From NCBI GenBank assembly GCA_015654635.1, contig JAATGP010000041.1:1-46459 (forward strand): DNA of 46,459 bases, in the 5' to 3' direction. Shown piece after piece: positions 6,328 through 15,114 of this stretch. The notes beneath the pieces are model-generated. The model saw nothing but the letters and a program-made list of their open reading frames with translations. It had not been told where the DNA came from and ran no database searches. The stretch is from Alphaproteobacteria bacterium (GTDB lineage: Bacteria > Pseudomonadota > Alphaproteobacteria > Micropepsales > Micropepsaceae). How positions within the stretch are numbered: the first letter of the stretch is position 1; each line of letters starts with the position of its first letter. The position numbers and the translations under genes were made by a program.

Positions 6328-9279
6328 CTAAAATTCATAAGACGCGCCGAAGGTGATTGTGTGTCCGCTGCGCGTCACCACCTCGATGCGTTTGGCTGTT
6401 GCATCGGTGTATTGGATAATGGGCTGGTCGGTCATGTTAATGCCCTCCACGGTCGCTTTGAGGTGATCGCTGAGACGGTAATGCATAGCAAAATCGATAT
6501 TGCTCGTCGCCGCGAAATAGTCGCCGATATTGCCGTTGGCCCCCTCGCTGTCGCGGTATTGGCTGCGATAAGCCTCGGATACGCGGATGCTCCAAGCATC
6601 GCTCTCATAGTAAAGCGTGGCGTTGAATGAGAGTTTGGAAAGGTTGGTCAACGGCAGCGACACGGACTGACCATTGAAGATCACCGCGCTGTTGCCATCG
6701 GCATAGGTGAGATTGGCGATGACCCCAAATTGGTCGAAAGGCGCAGGCAGGAATTTGAAATCGCGCTGCAGCGCCGCTTCAAGCCCGAGAAACGAAGCTC
6801 CCTTGGCATTGATCGGCGTGGTGACATTATAAGGAACGTTGGGATCTTGATGCGGCAGCAGGAATGACAACGGAAAACCGGTTTGGCTATAAGGCATCAT
6901 TGTGGTGGTCGTGGTGATGAAATTTTCCATGTTTTTATAGAAAACGCCGAGCGACATATAGCTGGCGCCTTCGTCATAATATTCGAGAGACGTTTCCACA
7001 GCGTCGGCGAGAAAGGGACGCAAATTGGGATTGCCAATCGTCAGCGAGCCGCCAAATGGGGCCGTGGTAAGCGTGCCCGCTGCCGCCAGATCGGACAGCG
7101 CCGGGCGGGAAATGTTGCGATTGGCGCTGACGCGCAACAGAAGATTATCCGCCACTCCGATCACGGCATTGGCCGCGGGCAAGAGTTCGCCATAACGATA
7201 GCTCACCGCAACCGGCGCGAGGCTGCTGCCGTTGTTCAAGGTGCCGCTCGAGGTGAGCCACGTGGTGAAGCTGCGCAGACCGAAATTGGCCCGCAGCGAA
7301 TGCCCCATTACTGCGGTATCGAGATTGTACTGCAGAAAGGCGGCCAAGCTGTCTTCGCAAATGCGATAATCCGAGCCAGGCACATTATAAGACGGGTTCA
7401 GATCGCGGATTTGACCAATTGTGGCGTAGGTGCGGCCGACATCGCCCACCACATAGGGCGTGAGCGTGTCGGTGGAAACGACATATTTGTCCGCAAGCGG
7501 AATACTCTCGTCGGTGGGGTCGTTATAAAATTCTTTGTCGGCACGCGACCAGCCGCTGTTGCGAAAGCGCTTGTAGGCGAGCCCTGCGGTAAGCCAACCC
7601 CCGCCCTGCGGACGCCACTCAGCCCCCAATTTTGCATTGATATATTGGCTGGTGATCGCCTGTTCTTGAGTGTCCAGACGCATCAGATTCCACTGTGCGG
7701 GATCGGTTAGATCGCCGCCATAGGCATTTACAGGATGATTTTGAGAGATGTAGCTGAAGGCAAAATTGCGGTCCTGCGATTCCAAAAACACTTTGTCGAA
7801 GACTGGCAAACCGTAGGCCGAACGCGAGATGCCGATCAGGCCGGTGACGGTCAAGCTTTGGCTGAGTGCGGCGCGACCGTTAAGAACGGATTGATAAAAA
7901 TCGGTCGCATCGCGCATCTCATTGGATTCACTGCGCAGATCGACATGCGAAAGCTGTGCTGCCACAACGCTGTTGCCGACGATGCTGACGGCATCAAGGC
8001 GCTGGGTGCCGGTGATATCAGAGGTCAAACCATTCGTACCTGCCGCGGCGAGCGCGTAATCGCTGCGGTGGTTCGACAAATGGCCATAGATTGTATCGAG
8101 CACCAGTTCGAAATGATCGCCAGCGCGATATTGCAGCGAGGTGGAGACGCCGATGCGGACCCGGTGATCGAACCAGGACGAATAGGTTTCCGCAATCGGT
8201 TGAAAAGGCTGGCCTGCCAGAAGCGTTTGGGTGTCTGCGGTGCTCACTCCGGGACCGATATTGGCGGCGCCCATCGCCACCTGATGCCAACCCCAATTGC
8301 GATAGCCGTATTCGACGGAATTGGCGGTGGAAAAGGCGATCGCCAGCAAAGCGCCAAAATTGCCCCAACGATTGGAGATAAGACCTGCCATATGCGGTGT
8401 GGGGGTCTGATCGTCGCTATTGACCATCGCCTTGGCCGACACCGCTGCCTTGAAGCCGGGAAAGTCGAACGGTCTGGCCGTGCTGAGTTTGACGGTGCCG
8501 GCGATGCCGCCCTCGTCCTCGTCGGCGGCATAGGATTTCACCACACTCACCGCGCTGAACAATTCCGAAGCAAAGAGGCTGAAATCGAACGCGCGTGTGC
8601 GGCTGACAAGACCGCGATTGTCCATACCCGAGGCGGTGTTGCCCAAGACCTCCATACCATTGAGTTGGGTGCGTGTGAAATCCGGCCCTAGACTGCGCAC
8701 TGTGATTTGGCGGCCCTCGCCGGAATCCCGCGTAATGGCCACACCGGGAATGCGCTGAAGCGATTCGGCCAAATTGATATCGGGAAAGGCGGCGATGTCG
8801 TCGGCAACGATACTGTCTTGCGATACCACGGCGGCAAATTTGCGATCGATGGCGCGCTGCAGGCTGCCGCGATAGCCGGTGACGACGATTTCTTCGGGGG
8901 GAATTTGACTCTGTTTTGGCGGCGGGGCTTCGGGATTTGCGTGTCTTAAGATATAGCCGCCGGCCAAGTATTCGGCGCGGACGGGAAGGCCTTTTAGCAA
9001 AATCGCCAACGCTTCATCCGTTCGCATAATGCCATGAACGGGCGGGCTTTTCAGGCGTGTGGTATTGACCGCCGTGATAATCTGCACATCGCCTTGCTGC
9101 GATAGCGCCTGGATGGCACCGGTCAATGTTCCGGCCGCAATCACGAAACTATGCGCTGTATCCGGCGCGGCTTCACCCAGGGCTGCGGTAGACAAGGCGA
9201 TGAAAGATAGGGCGCAACGAAGCAGCGCATTCACCCATCGTGCCACCACGGCACGAGAAGCCGTTCGACTTCCCACCAC
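6328..9279 (-). CDS. TonB-dependent receptor with N-terminal STN signalling domain (FecA-type transducer)
   Basis: The product is 983 residues: signal sequence about 1-38, then an STN domain (about 44-112, FVIAAGTLTGAIQALSQQ...), TonB box EEIVVTGYR (about 128-136), plug with LAESLQRIPGVAITRD and RSLGPDFTRTQLNGMEV, then a beta-barrel ending in the outer-membrane signature FGASYEF. It belongs to the Xanthomonas/Caulobacter-type receptor family often tied to complex carbon or metal ligands. The STN domain is the part that in FecA contacts FecR, so this receptor is the natural sensor for the ECF sigma/FecR pair encoded at 13183-14683. It is a paralogue of the receptor at 10343-13048, with long stretches of shared plug sequence. 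The substrate cannot be read from sequence. Confidence 0.93.
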   Translation of the reverse strand: MVGSRTASRAVVARWVNALLRCALSFIALSTAALGEAAPDTAHSFVIAAGTLTGAIQALSQQGDVQIITAVNTTRLKSPPVHGIMRTDEALAILLKGLPVRAEYLAGGYILRHANPEAPPPKQSQIPPEEIVVTGYRGSLQRAIDRKFAAVVSQDSIVADDIAAFPDINLAESLQRIPGVAITRDSGEGRQITVRSLGPDFTRTQLNGMEVLGNTASGMDNRGLVSRTRAFDFSLFASELFSAVSVVKSYAADEDEGGIAGTVKLSTARPFDFPGFKAAVSAKAMVNSDDQTPTPHMAGLISNRWGNFGALLAIAFSTANSVEYGYRNWGWHQVAMGAANIGPGVSTADTQTLLAGQPFQPIAETYSSWFDHRVRIGVSTSLQYRAGDHFELVLDTIYGHLSNHRSDYALAAAGTNGLTSDITGTQRLDAVSIVGNSVVAAQLSHVDLRSESNEMRDATDFYQSVLNGRAALSQSLTVTGLIGISRSAYGLPVFDKVFLESQDRNFAFSYISQNHPVNAYGGDLTDPAQWNLMRLDTQEQAITSQYINAKLGAEWRPQGGGWLTAGLAYKRFRNSGWSRADKEFYNDPTDESIPLADKYVVSTDTLTPYVVGDVGRTYATIGQIRDLNPSYNVPGSDYRICEDSLAAFLQYNLDTAVMGHSLRANFGLRSFTTWLTSSGTLNNGSSLAPVAVSYRYGELLPAANAVIGVADNLLLRVSANRNISRPALSDLAAAGTLTTAPFGGSLTIGNPNLRPFLADAVETSLEYYDEGASYMSLGVFYKNMENFITTTTTMMPYSQTGFPLSFLLPHQDPNVPYNVTTPINAKGASFLGLEAALQRDFKFLPAPFDQFGVIANLTYADGNSAVIFNGQSVSLPLTNLSKLSFNATLYYESDAWSIRVSEAYRSQYRDSEGANGNIGDYFAATSNIDFAMHYRLSDHLKATVEGINMTDQPIIQYTDATAKRIEVVTRSGHTITFGASYEF

Positions 9280-9342
9280 ACACGCTCGTTTGTTTGCCCC
9301 GGTTGATGCGGCAAACCTTAGCGGCGGCGCGTGTCACAAATG

Positions 9343-10239
9343 TTATGGGCGCAGCAGCAATGTCATGTCGGCTTGGCGGCCGTAGCCTTTGACGGCAATT
9401 CGGTCGGCATAAAAAGACAGCACGGCATAGGATGTCTGTTCGGTATCGAGCATGCCTTTCAAATTCAGGCAATGAATGCCGGAAATCACGCCATAATTGC
9501 CGTCATGGTTGTGGCCGTTGAGCCATACTTTGACACTTGCGTGCGGCGTGATCTGCGAAATTACGTCACCCGCGTTCCACAAGTTGTGCTGGTTTTCCGG
9601 CGCAATGGGAAAATGGCATAGCAATGCGACCTTCTCCCCCTTGCTATCCGCCTGGGTGAGCGTCTGCTCCAACCACAGCAATTGCGCAGGCCCGATGCCA
9701 CCATCCCAGGTCGGGGCGTCCGGATATTTTTCAGCATGAATTTTCCGGCTTGCGAGGTCTTCGGCGCTGCCAGCAGGCCAACCATAGGTGGATAAATCAT
9801 TGCCATCCAGCACCACAAAGAGCCAGCCCTTATGGGCAAAGCTGTAATAGCGCCCGGGCATACCAAGGCGCAGCGGCAACAGCAGCTTCTTTTCTTCCGG
9901 CACCGCGAATTCGTGGTTACCGAGGACAAAGTGCATAGGGCAGTTCAGCTTGCTGATCAGAGGCAGGACCGTATCAAAGCTTTTCTCGTCGCCATCAATA
10001 ACATCGCCGAGATGCACGGCGAAATCGATCCCCGCCGTGTTGAGAGTAGCGACCCCTTCGGCAAGCTTTGCCGGTGTGCGCCGGTACATACGGGGGGGCC
10101 AATCATCCTTATCGGCATATTGTGCATCGGCAATGGCGCCGATCCGAAACATGGCGTCTGTCTCATCCTTGGCAGAGGCACGGGTGATGCCCGTGACCGC
10201 CGCCGCGGCAGATAGGCCCATGAGTTGTCGCCTGTCCAT
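9343..10239 (-). CDS. Exported metallophosphoesterase, ADPRM-like (Mn-dependent ADP-ribose/CDP-alcohol diphosphatase family)
   Basis: The product is 298 residues. ATG 10239 is preceded by GAAAGG and gives a signal with twin arginine (MDRRQLMGLSAAAAV), so Tat export is likely. The calcineurin-like metal motifs are IADAQYAD (the D-x-Q form typical of ADPRM proteins in place of D-x-H), HLGDVIDG, LGNHEF, LCHFP and NGHNHDG. It sits between two TonB receptors with gaps of 103 and 63 bases, all on one strand, so it is probably part of their operon. Inference: it hydrolyses a phosphodiester or pyrophosphate ligand in the periplasm, either before import or to release phosphate. Family members act on ADP-ribose, CDP-alcohols and cyclic ADP-ribose, but the substrate here is untested. 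Confidence 0.88.
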   Translation of the reverse strand: MDRRQLMGLSAAAAVTGITRASAKDETDAMFRIGAIADAQYADKDDWPPRMYRRTPAKLAEGVATLNTAGIDFAVHLGDVIDGDEKSFDTVLPLISKLNCPMHFVLGNHEFAVPEEKKLLLPLRLGMPGRYYSFAHKGWLFVVLDGNDLSTYGWPAGSAEDLASRKIHAEKYPDAPTWDGGIGPAQLLWLEQTLTQADSKGEKVALLCHFPIAPENQHNLWNAGDVISQITPHASVKVWLNGHNHDGNYGVISGIHCLNLKGMLDTEQTSYAVLSFYADRIAVKGYGRQADMTLLLRP

Positions 10240-10342
10240 GACTTCGCCTTTCAAAATGAAACAGCCCCGATCTTTTGAACCGGGACTGTTCCACGAGAGT
10301 GTGACGAACATTGCGAGGGGACGCAAAGTCCGCCACTGGGAA

Positions 10343-13048
10343 TTAGAACTCGTAGGTGGCACCGAAGGTGAAGGTCGAACCGCTGGTGGTATTGACCAGC
10401 AAACGCTTCGCCGTGATGTCGGCATATTGAATGATCGGCTGGTTGGTCAGGTTGACGCCCTCGACGACAAGTTTGAGATTGTCCGAAAGATTATAATGGG
10501 CGGCAAAATCGATATTGTCGGTGGGTTCGATGCCGCTGCCGATATTGCCGCCGCTGCCGCCATCGGTGAGATACCGGCTGCGATGGGCTTCGGAAATGCG
10601 CGCGCCCCAGCTATCCGTTTCATAATAGAGCGTGACGTTGGCCGAGAACTTGGAGAGGTTGAACAGCGGCAGGCTCCTGGTGAACTGGCTCGCGGTTCCG
10701 TAGTTGTAGATCACACCGTTGTTGCCGTCGGCATAGGTGACGTTGCCGGTGACACCGAACTTGTCGAAGGGCGCGGGCAGGAAGTCGAAATCCTTTTTCA
10801 CCGCCGCCTCGATACCAGCGATGTGCGCACCACGACCATTGACCGGACGGGTGTAGTTGAACAACGTGTCGGCCGTTTGTGTCGGCTGCAGCAGTGACAG
10901 CGGATAACCTGTGGAACCGTAGGGCACCACCGAATTCTCGGACGTGCTCATGTCTTCCATGTTCTTATAGAAGCCACCGATCGAGGCGTAGCCCGATTTG
11001 CCCTGATAATAGTCCAGCGATGCTTCGATCGAGTCGGCCATGAACGGCTTGAGGTTGGGATTGCCAGCCGAGATCGATCCGCCGATGGAATTCGTGGAGT
11101 TGGTCGACACCGAGCCGGCCACTGCCAGATCGGTAAGCGCGGGCCGGCTGATATTGCGGTTGATGCTGAAGCGCGCCACCATGTCCTCACTGACGTCGAC
11201 GGCGACGTTCACCGCCGGCAGGAAGCTATTATAATGATGTGAGAAGGCAACCGGCGCACCATTCTGCAGACCCGCCGATAAGAGATCGGTCGAGAAATAG
11301 CGCACACCGGCATTGGCGCGTAACGGCAAGCCGAGCACGGCCGTGTTCAGATCGTACTGCACATAACCGGCAAGTGTTTTTTCGACCACGGCGTAATCGG
11401 TGCCGCCCGTCGTCGGCATGGAGGACAGATCGCGATTGAAGCCCATCAGCGGGAAGACCGTGTCGGGGTTACCGACGATGTAGTTCTGGGTGGTGTCGTG
11501 CGGAACCGTGCCTTTGTCGGCGTCCGGAATGGCCGTGTCTGTGCCCAGGGTGGCATTGTTGTAGAAGACCTTGTTATTCCGGTTCCAGCCGCGGTTGAGG
11601 AACTTCTTATACGAGGCGCCGAAGGTGACACTTGAGGCAGAATCCACCGCCCAGTCGAAGTCGATTTTCGCATTGTCATAGTCGCTGACAATGCCGGTCT
11701 CCTGCGCGTCCAAGCGCATCAAGCCCCACTGGGAGGGATCTGTCGTGTCAAAATCATAGCTGTTGCTGGGATTGTTCTCATCGATATTGTTATAGCCGAC
11801 GGTATGATTTTTCGACTCCATGAACACCTTGTCGAATACCGGCAAGGAATATTCCGAGCGCGAGTAACCGACCATCGTTTTCATCTTGAACGCGTTGCTG
11901 AAATCGTAATGCCCATGCACGACGGCCTCATAAAAATTCGTCGAATCGTTCATGGCATTGCGTTCGCTACGCAGATCAACGCCCGAGTATTTGGCGGCAA
12001 TAAGGGTATTGCCTTGGATGGTGTCCGAAAGCAAGACCTGCGTGTTTTGGAAAGGGGTGGCGACGCCAGTGACGCTACCCGAGACCGCGTTCACGCCAGC
12101 GGCTGCCAGCGCGTAATCGTCGCGATGATTGGTCAGGCGGCCATAAAGCACATCGAGGTCAAGGCCGAAGGCATCACTGGGCTGATATTGGAAGGCGCCG
12201 GTGAGACCCAGCCGCTCGCGATGGGTGTACCAGGTGGAATAGGTAATCGCTTGCGGCACGAACAGGCTGCCACTCTGCAATAGTGCGGAATCCGAGGCGC
12301 TAACATTGGGACTGATATGGGCCGCGCTAATCGTGGCCTGGCCCCAGCCCCAATTGCGATAGCCGTATTCGTTGGAATCGTTGGTGCTATAAGCCGCCGA
12401 GATCAAGGCGCCGAACGCGCCCGAGCGATCCGAGATCATGCCCACGATGCGCGGTGTGACTGCCGTTTCGTTGGTGTTGGTCATGCCTTTTGCCGACACC
12501 ACGGCTTTGAAGCCATCATAATCGAACGGCTTGGCGGTGGCGAGTTCGACAGTACCGGCAATGCCGCCTTCGTCCTGATCGGCAGCCCAGGATTTTTCCA
12601 CGGTGACGCGATTGAACAACTCCGAGGCGAACATGCTGAAATCAAAGGCGCGCGTGCGACTGATGTTGCCGCGATTGTCCATGCCCGATGCGGTGTTGGT
12701 GAGCACTTCCATACCGTCGAGCTGCGTGCGCGTGAAATCGGGACCGAGGCCGCGCAGCACGATCTGACGGCCTTCACCGGCGTCACGGGTAATAGCGACG
12801 CCCGGAATGCGCTGCATCGATTCGGCGAGATTCAAATCGGGGAAGGCCGCGATATCTTCAGCCACGATGCTGTCCTGCGAGCCCACGGCATCGCGCTTCA
12901 GCTCGAACGCCTTCGCCAAGCTGGCGCGATAGCCGGATACCGTGACGGTTTCCTGGGTTGCGGCATCCTGGGCGCTCGCCGCGGACAGCGTTACCAACGC
13001 CGCGGTCATCGCCGTCGTCATCATCCAAACTGATTTTCCAAGGCTCAT
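10343..13048 (-). CDS. TonB-dependent receptor without STN domain
   Basis: The product is 901 residues. The signal peptide ends near SAASAQ (about residue 26). A TonB box (ETVTVSGYR, about 33-41) is followed by a plug with AESMQRIPGVAITRDAGEGRQ and RGLGPDFTRTQLDGMEV, and a barrel ending FTFGATYEF. GAGGGG just upstream of ATG 13048 is the ribosome site. It shares plug and barrel blocks with the receptor at 6328-9279 but has no STN domain, so it transports without signalling. It lies 134 bases downstream of fecR, and a small CGTGAA/TTCACG palindrome lies in that gap. Confidence 0.93.
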   Translation of the reverse strand: MSLGKSVWMMTTAMTAALVTLSAASAQDAATQETVTVSGYRASLAKAFELKRDAVGSQDSIVAEDIAAFPDLNLAESMQRIPGVAITRDAGEGRQIVLRGLGPDFTRTQLDGMEVLTNTASGMDNRGNISRTRAFDFSMFASELFNRVTVEKSWAADQDEGGIAGTVELATAKPFDYDGFKAVVSAKGMTNTNETAVTPRIVGMISDRSGAFGALISAAYSTNDSNEYGYRNWGWGQATISAAHISPNVSASDSALLQSGSLFVPQAITYSTWYTHRERLGLTGAFQYQPSDAFGLDLDVLYGRLTNHRDDYALAAAGVNAVSGSVTGVATPFQNTQVLLSDTIQGNTLIAAKYSGVDLRSERNAMNDSTNFYEAVVHGHYDFSNAFKMKTMVGYSRSEYSLPVFDKVFMESKNHTVGYNNIDENNPSNSYDFDTTDPSQWGLMRLDAQETGIVSDYDNAKIDFDWAVDSASSVTFGASYKKFLNRGWNRNNKVFYNNATLGTDTAIPDADKGTVPHDTTQNYIVGNPDTVFPLMGFNRDLSSMPTTGGTDYAVVEKTLAGYVQYDLNTAVLGLPLRANAGVRYFSTDLLSAGLQNGAPVAFSHHYNSFLPAVNVAVDVSEDMVARFSINRNISRPALTDLAVAGSVSTNSTNSIGGSISAGNPNLKPFMADSIEASLDYYQGKSGYASIGGFYKNMEDMSTSENSVVPYGSTGYPLSLLQPTQTADTLFNYTRPVNGRGAHIAGIEAAVKKDFDFLPAPFDKFGVTGNVTYADGNNGVIYNYGTASQFTRSLPLFNLSKFSANVTLYYETDSWGARISEAHRSRYLTDGGSGGNIGSGIEPTDNIDFAAHYNLSDNLKLVVEGVNLTNQPIIQYADITAKRLLVNTTSGSTFTFGATYEF

Positions 13049-13182
13049 GGCCTAAACACCCCTCGTTCAATGTGCGCGGCACACGTGGCCGGCTCGATTG
13101 GGGGGAGCTTGAAAAGCGGTGAATGGGGACGGTTTTGGGCCGTGAATTTTTCACGACGGAAGCGCGAAGGATTGATGTCGCC

Positions 13183-14166
13183 CTATTTGTGTTTTGGCGT
13201 CAGAAGAATACGATGATCTTGCCGCGTCACATCGATATCAAAAACCGCCGCTATCATTTGTAGCGAGACAGCCGTGTTATCCAGCCGGAACCGGCCGCTT
13301 AATTCGACAGCATCGAGCTTGCTATCAAGCGCGATCTTGTCATCCGTGTACCGATTGAGCCGCGCGACGACGTAGGCGAGCGGCATGCGATCGGCCTCGA
13401 GCCAACCGGTACGCCAATTGGGGTAGGCTTCGGGCGCAAAACTCCCGCCAGAGATGCCACGCTTGGGATCGATGAGAAGCCATTGACCACGGCTGACAGC
13501 ACGGTGATCCACGCCGCTGCGTTCCACATCCACCGTACCTTCGTAGACGCGAACTTCCACCGCATCCCCAACGCGATCAACGCCAAAACGCGTGCCAACC
13601 GCCGTGACGGTGGCGATAGCGGTCGCGACGCGGAATGGCCGGGCCTTGTCCTTGGTGACTTGAAAGATGGCTTCGCCGCGCGAAAGGTTCAACAGCCTGG
13701 CATGACTCGAATAGGAAACGGAGATCTGCGTGTCGGCGTTGAGGTAAACAACCGATTTGTCTGCAAGTGCAACGGTGCTGCGCTCGCCCGTCTTGGTCGC
13801 GAGAAGTTGCGGTGGCGCGACCATAGGGGCGGACGGCCGCAGCAGGAACACGGTTACAGCGCAAGCGGCCACTGCGGCGCCAACCAGAACACCCCAACTG
13901 GCTTTCGGGGCAAACACGTGCGCGACCCACGCGCCGAGCGGAAATCGGTTTTTGCGAAGTTCCTCAGAGGGCAGATTCGCGGCGGCTTCCAGCAAGGCCA
14001 CGTCGAGTATGGTATGGCGCATCGTGTCATAAGCGCGGGCATGCTCGGGGTCGGTCGCAATCCAAGCATTGAGCTGCCGGCGCTCACCGGGCGTCAGTGT
14101 TTCCAGCCGATCACACCAATCGGCGGCGGTTTCCAGTATTTCGTCCCGTGGGGCCTTATTGTTCAT
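13183..14166 (-). CDS. FecR-family anti-sigma factor / sigma regulator
   Basis: The product is 327 residues from ATG 14166 (AAAGGG seven bases upstream). The N-terminal cytoplasmic domain (DUF4880 type, ETAADWCDRLETLTPGERR, conserved Trp17) binds the sigma factor. A single membrane helix spans about 91-109. The periplasmic FecR domain follows (STVALADKSVVYLNADTQISV ... RGEAIFQVTKD ... VGTRFGV ... VRVYEGTVDV), and a C-terminal STN-like part (LSGRFRLDNTAVSLQMIAAVF) would meet the receptor. Its start lies inside the end of the sigma gene (11-base overlap), so the two are made together. It should relay occupancy of the STN receptor across the inner membrane. Confidence 0.93.
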   Translation of the reverse strand: MNNKAPRDEILETAADWCDRLETLTPGERRQLNAWIATDPEHARAYDTMRHTILDVALLEAAANLPSEELRKNRFPLGAWVAHVFAPKASWGVLVGAAVAACAVTVFLLRPSAPMVAPPQLLATKTGERSTVALADKSVVYLNADTQISVSYSSHARLLNLSRGEAIFQVTKDKARPFRVATAIATVTAVGTRFGVDRVGDAVEVRVYEGTVDVERSGVDHRAVSRGQWLLIDPKRGISGGSFAPEAYPNWRTGWLEADRMPLAYVVARLNRYTDDKIALDSKLDAVELSGRFRLDNTAVSLQMIAAVFDIDVTRQDHRILLTPKHK

Positions 14167-14683
14167 GGCTTGACCCTTTAACATTGCCCATTTGCGCTGG
14201 GCTTTCGAGCGCCTCGTTCCGGTTCGTGAGTTCGATCATGGCGCGCAGGAGGTGTTTCTTGACGGCTTCGAGGCTGAGATTCATGTCTTCGGCGATTTGA
14301 CCACGCGATTTTCCTTCCAGATGGCGCTTAACGAAAACGGCCCGGCGAACCGGCGTCATGGCGAGGAGGCCATCCCGGAACAGCGCCATCCGCTGCTTAT
14401 ATTCCAGCACCTGATCCCCCCGCGGCGCCGTGCATTCAAAGTCGAGGTCCCCTAGCTCCGTCTCTCGTCGGCGCTGCCGCGCCCGCGCGAAGATCACGGT
14501 ATCCGCAATCCGGAAGGCATATGCCATGGGATCGTCGATCGTCTTTTTTCGGGTCTGCTCCAGAAGGCGCAGCAGCGTTTCCTGCAGCACATCTTCGGAA
14601 GAGGCCGGGTTGCGGTCGCGGCGGCTGATATAGGCCAAAAGCCTTCGCCGCACCTCCGCAGACTGAAAGATCCCGTCGTTCAT
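14156..14683 (-). CDS. ECF-family RNA polymerase sigma factor (FecI-like)
   Basis: The product is 175 residues with only the two sigma regions of ECF factors. Region 2 contains SSEDVLQETLLRLLEQ and DDPMAYAFRIADTV. Region 4 is MTPVRRAVFVKRHLEGKSRGQIAEDMNLSLEAVKKHLLRAM, a helix-turn-helix that reads the -35 box. It is first in the sigma-fecR-receptor-phosphoesterase-receptor series, the standard order for iron-starvation-type surface signalling. The start at 14683 has no strong ribosome site. Targets are presumably the receptor genes downstream. Confidence 0.92.
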   Translation of the reverse strand: MNDGIFQSAEVRRRLLAYISRRDRNPASSEDVLQETLLRLLEQTRKKTIDDPMAYAFRIADTVIFARARQRRRETELGDLDFECTAPRGDQVLEYKQRMALFRDGLLAMTPVRRAVFVKRHLEGKSRGQIAEDMNLSLEAVKKHLLRAMIELTNRNEALESPAQMGNVKGSSHEQ

Positions 14684-15114
14684 GCTGCTTGGAGTGGTCC
14701 CAATGTCTTTAGAAGATGCCCGACCGTGGCCGATGGGGACAGATGGAGCAGCAAATCACGCCAATAAAACGCCGCACCGTCGCAGCTATAAGCCTCGCAG
14801 TGGATCGATTGGCGATGAAAAGCAGTGGCCATACCGGATGTCAACGCCGAGGCGGGCCGTACCGGGCGGGTCGATGCGCTCCCGGCGCGTCCCCCCCAGT
14901 GCGTAAGTGACTGGCGATTATAGTTTTTTATTGCGATGACGATCCAGGCGACGCTTTTCTATCCTTGCGCGACTACTGGCGTCCGCTCGGTAATGGGTCG
15001 CTTTATAACTGGTAATGTTCTAATATGCTTGCCGTCGGGGACAGAAGGATCAAAGGCTTGGGGCTGATGGTGTTGATTGGGGTTCTGGGCGCGTTTTGCC
15101 GTGGGACCGTGTGA
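14684..15114. other. Intergenic region between divergent sigma and kinase genes
   Basis: 431 bases separate the ECF sigma start from the PAS kinase start. It must hold both promoters. Short open frames here (for example 14716-14910) show no family resemblance and no good start context. The stretch 14920-15020 is AT-richer than its surroundings (TATAGTTTTTTATTG, TTTATAACTGG), which suits promoter DNA. I see no convincing repeat, RNA or FNR-like box. Confidence 0.5.

Noticed and set aside
14716..14910. 64-codon frame in the sigma/kinase gap
   Set aside because: No ribosome site and no family resemblance; Arg/Gly-rich composition is typical of non-coding GC-rich DNA.
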